DNA of 9,777 nucleotides. It comes from Methylibium sp964616015. Its GTDB lineage: Bacteria; Pseudomonadota; Gammaproteobacteria; Burkholderiales; Burkholderiaceae_C. The notes under the pieces are model-generated. The model saw only the letters and a list, made by a program, of their open reading frames with translations. It had not been told where the DNA came from and ran no database searches. The stretch covers positions 1 through 9,777 of the forward strand of contig CAZTTC010000109.1 in NCBI GenBank assembly GCA_964616015.1, written 5' to 3'. Below, in pieces: positions 5,815 through 9,777 of the stretch (position 1 is the stretch's first letter; the number at the start of each line of letters is the position of its first letter). Position numbers and translations under genes: made by a program.

Positions 5815-8094
5815 TCAGAGCTCGATGATCTCGCCCAGCGCGCGGCGGAACTCGCGGCGCGAGAAGCAACGCTCGTAGAAGGCACGCGCCGCGGTCGCCA
5901 GCTCGGCGTGGCGCGGGCCCAGCGTGCGCAAGCGCTGCGACAGCTCCTCCAGGCTGGACCACCCGAGCGACTCGTCGGCGTAGGACGAATAGTCCGCCAG
6001 CAGCGAGCCCGTCTCGAAGCCCGTGAAGGGCAGCACCGGGTAGCCGCAGCCCTGGGCCTCGATCCCCGCGCGGCCGCCGGACACCGGGGCCGAGCCGATG
6101 TAGAAGGCCGCCTCCAGCCCGGCCAGCTGTCCCCACACCGAAGGGACCAGCCCCAGGTGCACGAAGCGCGAGGCCGCCAGGCCCTGCGCGGCGAGGTGGG
6201 CGCGGATCTCCGCCAGCCAGGCCTCGTCGAGCGGCCCGATGTGGAAGAACCGGCCGCGGATCGCCTTCAGCGCGGTGGCCACGATGGCCTGCAGCGCGAA
6301 CGGCCCGCGACGCGCGAACTTGCCCGGCCGCCCGGAGGTGACGACCGAGAACTGCTGGCCCTTGATGCGCACGGGCTCGCGCTCACCCTGGTCGGGCACG
6401 TACAGCGGCAGGCGCTGCACCGGTCGGTCGAGGTGGCCTTCGCACAGTTCGCGCAGCGTCGCGATGAAGTCCACGTGGCGCAGGCCGGGCACCGTGCAAC
6501 CGAGGCTGGGGTTGTGGTCGCAGTGATGGAAGAGCGCCTGGCGTTCGAGTGGCTGCGAGGCCAGCGCGGCCACGAAAGGCAGCGGGTCCTGGTGGTGATT
6601 GAAGTACAGGATGCTGCGCGGCCTCAGGCTGCGCACCAGGTCGTGCAGGGTCTGCGCCTTCGACCACAGCGACGCGCCGGGCAGCGAGATCACGGCCGCA
6701 TGGCTGTAGCGCTCGAGCAGCGCGTCGAGCTGCGACCGGTCCTTCTGGATCGTCAGGAAGAGATCGGTCAGCACGATGACCGGTTGCGTCACTTCGAGCG
6801 ACACGTCCTCGACGACCTTGGAGTGGCCCCCCAGCGCGTACAGCTCCGTGGCCAGGATCAGCGTGGTGTCGCCGGCCGGCAGCGCCGCGACCGGCGGGCG
6901 CCCGGCCACCAGCCGCCGCGCGAGCTTCAGCATCGCGCGATCCAGCCCCGGGTAGTACAGCGCGGTGTGGGCCACCCCGGCCTGGCAGAAGTCGCGGTGC
7001 ACGCCGTTGACCAGGCCCGACATCGCGTCCTCGAAGCGCCCGTCGTCGATGGCCCGCTCGATGGCGCCGCTCACGTCGTCGAGGTGGCGGAAGGCCGGCG
7101 CCGACTCGCGCCGGGCCTGCGCCAGCCGGGCCACGAACGCGGCGTCGATGCGGCCGTGCCGCGTCGGGATCGGACCGAAGGCCGGGTAGCGGGCCAGCAG
7201 GTGCTCGGCCGAGGCGAGCAGTGCGTCGGCGTCCTGCGCGTCCTGCGCGTCGTCGCGGACCACCGGCAGCCGCACGATGCGCGCGAACTGCTGGTGCTCG
7301 CAGATCGCGGCCAGCGCCAGCCCGGTGGCCCACAGCGTGCGGCCGAGCGCGGGATCGATGCGGTGCCGGCTGTCGCGCGCGATCACCACCCCCAGGTCGT
7401 CCAGCGACACGGCGCGCGCGCTGGCAGCCTGGTCGATGCACCCGGCAGCCCCGACGACGAAGCCGGCCGGCGCGTAGCCCTGGTCTTGGTGATCGACGGC
7501 GATGCCGGCCAGGCCGATCACCGTGCCCGCGCGTGCCTCGGGCGGGATCGCTGCCAGCACCGCGTTGAGGCGATGGCCGAAGCTGGCCGGAAAGTACGCA
7601 TCCTCGCCGCACACCAGGACCCAGTCGGTCTCGCAGAGCGGCAACGCGCCCTCCAGGGCCTCGGCCGGCCCGGCGGCGCCGGTGCAGGCGATCACGCGGG
7701 CGTCGACCTCGCGCAGGCCGGGCGAGGCATCGGCATTGCGTTGCAGGCGCGCCTCGTCGGTCGCAGCGATGACGACGCTGAAAAGGCTCGGGCCGGGCGC
7801 GACGGGGCTCGGGCCGAAGCGGCGCTCCGCGTCGATCCGCAGCGCCTCGCCGTCATGCGCCAGCCGCGGCACCCAGCCGGCATCCATCAGCAGCTTGCAC
7901 AGCACCGACGGCGAGGCCGGCGGTCCGGCGAGCGCCGGGTCCCAGCGCAGCTCGATGCCGGCCAGGTCCTCGGGCAGCGCCGCCACCTCGAGCAGGGTCT
8001 GCATCGCATCGGCGCCGAAGTCGAAGCGCGCGCGGCCGAGCGAGGACAGGTCCGCGAGCGGCAGCGACGGATCCAGGGCAGCGGTGGGGCTCAT
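5815..8094 (-). CDS. Large two-domain glycosyltransferase
   Basis: The 759-residue protein appears to carry two sugar-transferase-like regions. Residues 1-100 are poorly conserved to my eye. Around 103-290 there is a GT-A-like segment: SLFSVVIAATDEARLQRN (103-120), then CETDWVLVCGEDAYFP (154-169), where Glu164-Asp165 sits where a DxD-type metal motif would fall. Residues 410-759 look GT-B-like: TLILATELYALGGHSKVVED (411-430), FSVVTSGRPGKFARRGPFAL (582-601) and EAAFYIGSAPVSGGRAGIEA (661-680) followed by QGCGYPVLPF. The latter matches the C-terminal nucleotide-sugar-binding pattern with an acidic residue (Glu679). The ATG at 8094-8092 is chosen because upstream in-frame sequence is Arg/Pro/Ala-rich shadow over the neighbouring gene. 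A short DAQ repeat lies near 282-290. It probably transfers the locus sugar to a flagellin or glycan acceptor; the acceptor is unknown. Confidence 0.78.
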   Translation of the reverse strand: MSPTAALDPSLPLADLSSLGRARFDFGADAMQTLLEVAALPEDLAGIELRWDPALAGPPASPSVLCKLLMDAGWVPRLAHDGEALRIDAERRFGPSPVAPGPSLFSVVIAATDEARLQRNADASPGLREVDARVIACTGAAGPAEALEGALPLCETDWVLVCGEDAYFPASFGHRLNAVLAAIPPEARAGTVIGLAGIAVDHQDQGYAPAGFVVGAAGCIDQAASARAVSLDDLGVVIARDSRHRIDPALGRTLWATGLALAAICEHQQFARIVRLPVVRDDAQDAQDADALLASAEHLLARYPAFGPIPTRHGRIDAAFVARLAQARRESAPAFRHLDDVSGAIERAIDDGRFEDAMSGLVNGVHRDFCQAGVAHTALYYPGLDRAMLKLARRLVAGRPPVAALPAGDTTLILATELYALGGHSKVVEDVSLEVTQPVIVLTDLFLTIQKDRSQLDALLERYSHAAVISLPGASLWSKAQTLHDLVRSLRPRSILYFNHHQDPLPFVAALASQPLERQALFHHCDHNPSLGCTVPGLRHVDFIATLRELCEGHLDRPVQRLPLYVPDQGEREPVRIKGQQFSVVTSGRPGKFARRGPFALQAIVATALKAIRGRFFHIGPLDEAWLAEIRAHLAAQGLAASRFVHLGLVPSVWGQLAGLEAAFYIGSAPVSGGRAGIEAQGCGYPVLPFTGFETGSLLADYSSYADESLGWSSLEELSQRLRTLGPRHAELATAARAFYERCFSRREFRRALGEIIEL

Positions 8095-8165
8095 CCGCGC
8101 ATCATCCCGCTGCTGCCGCCGGGGCGTGCGCCGAACAGCAGTGAAAAGCCGGCGCTGTTGCGGGC
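8095..8165 (-). other. Intergenic spacer with a short inverted repeat
   Basis: The 71 bases between the two glycosyltransferase genes contain AACAGC (8134-8139) and GCTGTT (8154-8159), a 6-base inverted pair with a 14-base loop. No T-run follows on the minus strand, so it is not a convincing terminator. The genes are probably cotranscribed. Confidence 0.3.
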
Positions 8166-9674
8166 TCAGCCGGCGAGCAGGACCGCGTCGGGCGTCTGCG
8201 GCGCGGCCGGCGCGGCGGCCTCGGCGTCCCCGGGGCCCGCATCGTCGGGCACGCCGCCGAAGTCGGCCTGCCAGGTGCGCGCGTGCATGCGCTCGGCCAG
8301 CGTGGTCTCGCGCTTGCGCAGCACGACGCGCAGCAGCGCGGCGGCCTCGGGCTCGCAGGCCTGCCCGGCCGCATCCAGCCAGGTGGTGCGGACCGGCTCG
8401 AAGCGGTGCTCGAACCAGCCGCGTTCGGCAAAGCCCTCGCACCAGGGCTGCCAGGCCGCGGCGTCGAGGCCGGGGCGCACCGGCAGGTCGATCTCCAGCT
8501 CGCCGGCCGGCTGCAGCAAGGCGAGCGCGTTGCCGACCAGGGTGTCGGCGTCGGTGCTGCGCTCCAGCGCGCGGCCGACGCGCAGCCGCTCCAGGCTGCC
8601 GGCCTCCAGTCGCAGCGGGCTGCCGAAGCGCGTGCCCAGATCGAGCGGCAGCTCCAGCGGCTCGGCCCCGAGGTCGGCTGCGACGTCGGGCTCGTGGCGC
8701 GGCTCGCGGTCGAGGTTGAGCCAGCCGGGCCGGTAGCCGGACCCCGTCTCCAGCTGCATCTGACGCGGGCGCCACGGCGCCGCGGCATCGTGACGACGGC
8801 GGTGGCCCTGCAGGTAGCCGGCCGCGAAGGCCAGCAGGTCGGCATAGGCCTCGGTCGGGTCGTGGTGGCGCCAGGCCTCGAGCCGTGCACGCGCGGCCTC
8901 GAAGCCGGCCGGGCTGCGGAAGTCCTGGGTGAAGTAGCGCCGCAGTTCGTCGTCGTCGCGCAGCCACTGCACCGCGTCCTCGAAGCCGTCGGGCACGACG
9001 GTCGAGGGTCCGCGCTCCGACACGAAGGGCGTGCCCAGCGACAGGCAGTGAAAGGCCCGCGCCTGCTCGAAGCGGCTGGTGGCGTAGAAGTGGCAGTTGA
9101 TGACGGCCTTGGCCTGGCCCACGAGGCGGTCGCGCTCGGGCCCGTAGAGCGCGTGCGTCAGGCCCGTGACCTTGACGCCGCAGGCCTCGATGCGCCGCAG
9201 GAAGGCCTGGCGGCGCGGGTTCATGCTGCCGAAGAACAGCAGATCGATCGGGCGTTGCTCCAGCGGCAGCGTGTCCTGGCGTGGCGCCAGGTAGGGCGCG
9301 TGCAGGAAGGGCACGATCGGCACCTCGGACGCATCGGTCGCATAGGCGGCGAGGTTGGCCGCGTCGTAGTCCACGACCGCCGAGCTGCGCAGCAGCTTGA
9401 GGTAGTCCTCGCCGACCTGGGCGCCGCCGGCACCGAGCTGCTCGAGATTGAAGAAGAGGCAGGCGTGACGCTGCTTCCATTCAACCGGGAAGCCGAGGTG
9501 GGCGCCGAAGACGATGTTGACCGCGTCCTCGCGCAGGCGGTTCTTCGCGATCGTGACCTCGGCGCCGAAGCGCCGGAACTGGTGGCGCAGGTAGCGCGCC
9601 TGGTCGAGGAAGCCGAGCGAGTGGACGTAGCCGGCCGGCTGCATCACGACCAGGTGGACGGCGGGGATCTGCAT
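8166..9674 (-). CDS. CgeB-like glycosyltransferase fused to a methyltransferase-like domain
   Basis: Residues 1-290 of this 502-residue protein resemble CgeB/DUF3880-type glycosyltransferases: VHLVVMQPAGYVHSLGFLDQ (6-25), ACLFFNLEQL (71-80), RPIDLLFFGSMNPRRQAFLR (141-160), VINCHFYATSRFEQARAFHC (191-210) and SLGTPFVSERG (212-222). Residues 305-460 look like a class I methyltransferase of the type found in glycan clusters: a motif-I segment LETGSGYRPGWLNLDREP (308-325) and a terminal strand region near 446-460. Where active relatives carry an HVLEH-like motif, this protein has RVGRALER (365-372), so the second domain may be inactive. The C-terminal 30 residues are Ala/Pro/Asp-rich. The ATG at 9674-9672 has GGAG (complement of 9683-9686) eight bases upstream. 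The gene is first of the visible cluster, 71 bases before the next glycosyltransferase. Confidence 0.8.
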   Translation of the reverse strand: MQIPAVHLVVMQPAGYVHSLGFLDQARYLRHQFRRFGAEVTIAKNRLREDAVNIVFGAHLGFPVEWKQRHACLFFNLEQLGAGGAQVGEDYLKLLRSSAVVDYDAANLAAYATDASEVPIVPFLHAPYLAPRQDTLPLEQRPIDLLFFGSMNPRRQAFLRRIEACGVKVTGLTHALYGPERDRLVGQAKAVINCHFYATSRFEQARAFHCLSLGTPFVSERGPSTVVPDGFEDAVQWLRDDDELRRYFTQDFRSPAGFEAARARLEAWRHHDPTEAYADLLAFAAGYLQGHRRRHDAAAPWRPRQMQLETGSGYRPGWLNLDREPRHEPDVAADLGAEPLELPLDLGTRFGSPLRLEAGSLERLRVGRALERSTDADTLVGNALALLQPAGELEIDLPVRPGLDAAAWQPWCEGFAERGWFEHRFEPVRTTWLDAAGQACEPEAAALLRVVLRKRETTLAERMHARTWQADFGGVPDDAGPGDAEAAAPAAPQTPDAVLLAG

Positions 9675-9680
9675 CTCAGT

Positions 9681-9777
9681 GGCTCCAGCGCGCTTCGCGC
9701 GACCCCTGCGGCATGACCCGGCGAGCCCGGCAGCCGCGGCGGACCGGCTTCGCCGGGCCGCCAGCGGCGCCCCCTGG
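9681..9777. repeat. Hairpin-rich intergenic repeat-like element at the window edge
   Basis: Two strong inverted repeats with TTC loops lie here. One is CGCGC-TTC-GCGCG at 9689-9701. The other is a longer stem-loop spanning about 9734-9767: an inner stem CCGGC/GCCGG (9744-9748 with 9752-9756), an A-G mismatch, a middle stem GGCGG/CCGCC (9738-9742 with 9758-9762), and an outer CCGC/GCGG pair (9734-9737 with 9764-9767) with one bulged base. The dyad and TTC-loop style resembles GC-rich intergenic palindromes common in Burkholderiales genomes. On the minus strand it is also open for 33 codons ending in TGA at 9678-9676 (last residues ...SREARWSH), so it could be the tail of an upstream gene. Confidence 0.5.

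Noticed and set aside
4802..6136. Upstream extension of the methyltransferase frame to 697 residues
   Set aside because: The added sequence is out-of-frame shadow of the GNAT gene. The family-like N-terminus begins at the ATG at 4801.
7231..7257. Tandem 9-base repeat encoding DAQ-DAQ-DAD inside the large glycosyltransferase
   Set aside because: Only two exact units and one partial unit, in frame and in a probable linker; most likely ordinary microsatellite-like drift in GC-rich coding DNA.
4972..8736. A 1254-codon open frame on the plus strand antisense to the GNAT and glycosyltransferase genes
   Set aside because: Its translation is rich in Arg, Gln, Val, His and Ala with no recognisable domain, and it is the expected antisense shadow of very GC-rich genes whose minus-strand products match families.
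8095..9480. Upstream in-frame extension of the large glycosyltransferase to a 1221-residue protein
   Set aside because: The extra residues are Arg/Pro/Ala-rich and overlap the CgeB-like gene in another frame. The recognisable protein starts at 8094.

Overview
The window is very GC-rich and densely coding. Every gene I can support lies on the minus strand, so transcription runs from high to low coordinates. An FlhDC master regulator together with the GC-rich codon use points to a motile betaproteobacterium, most likely Burkholderiales. That placement is an inference; there is no rRNA or other taxonomic marker here.

Layout in transcription order. The right edge (9675-9777) holds hairpin-rich, repeat-like sequence. 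Seven tightly packed genes follow: a CgeB-like glycosyltransferase fused to a methyltransferase-like domain (9674-8166); a 759-residue two-domain glycosyltransferase (8094-5815); a GNAT/FemAB-type N-acyltransferase (5757-4813); a class I SAM methyltransferase (4801-4043); an FAD/NAD(P)-type oxidoreductase starting with GTG (4046-2589); an FdtA/QdtA-type dTDP-4-keto-6-deoxyglucose 3,4-ketoisomerase (2570-2127); and a DegT/DnrJ/EryC1-type sugar aminotransferase (2127-1006). About 200 bases of non-coding DNA with several inverted repeats (800-1005) separate these from flhD (799-476) and flhC (434 to beyond base 1).

How the genes fit together. The ketoisomerase and aminotransferase are the two steps that turn dTDP-4-keto-6-deoxyglucose into a dTDP-3-amino-3,6-dideoxyhexose (Fuc3N or Qui3N type). 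The GNAT-like protein is a candidate N-acylase for that amine, and the methyltransferase and flavoprotein are candidate further modifiers. The two large glycosyltransferases would move the sugar onto an acceptor. Because the cluster sits directly upstream of flhDC on the same strand, flagellin glycosylation is the most attractive hypothesis; O-antigen or another surface glycan is the alternative. The genes for making dTDP-4-keto-6-deoxyglucose (rmlA, rmlB) are not in the window.

The least ordinary parts are the glycosyltransferase/methyltransferase-like fusion, the two-domain glycosyltransferase, the flavoprotein with a degenerate nucleotide-binding motif inside a sugar operon, and the dyad-rich and GATC-repeat elements flanking flhD. 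I see no tRNA, rRNA, CRISPR array, insertion sequence or phage gene.
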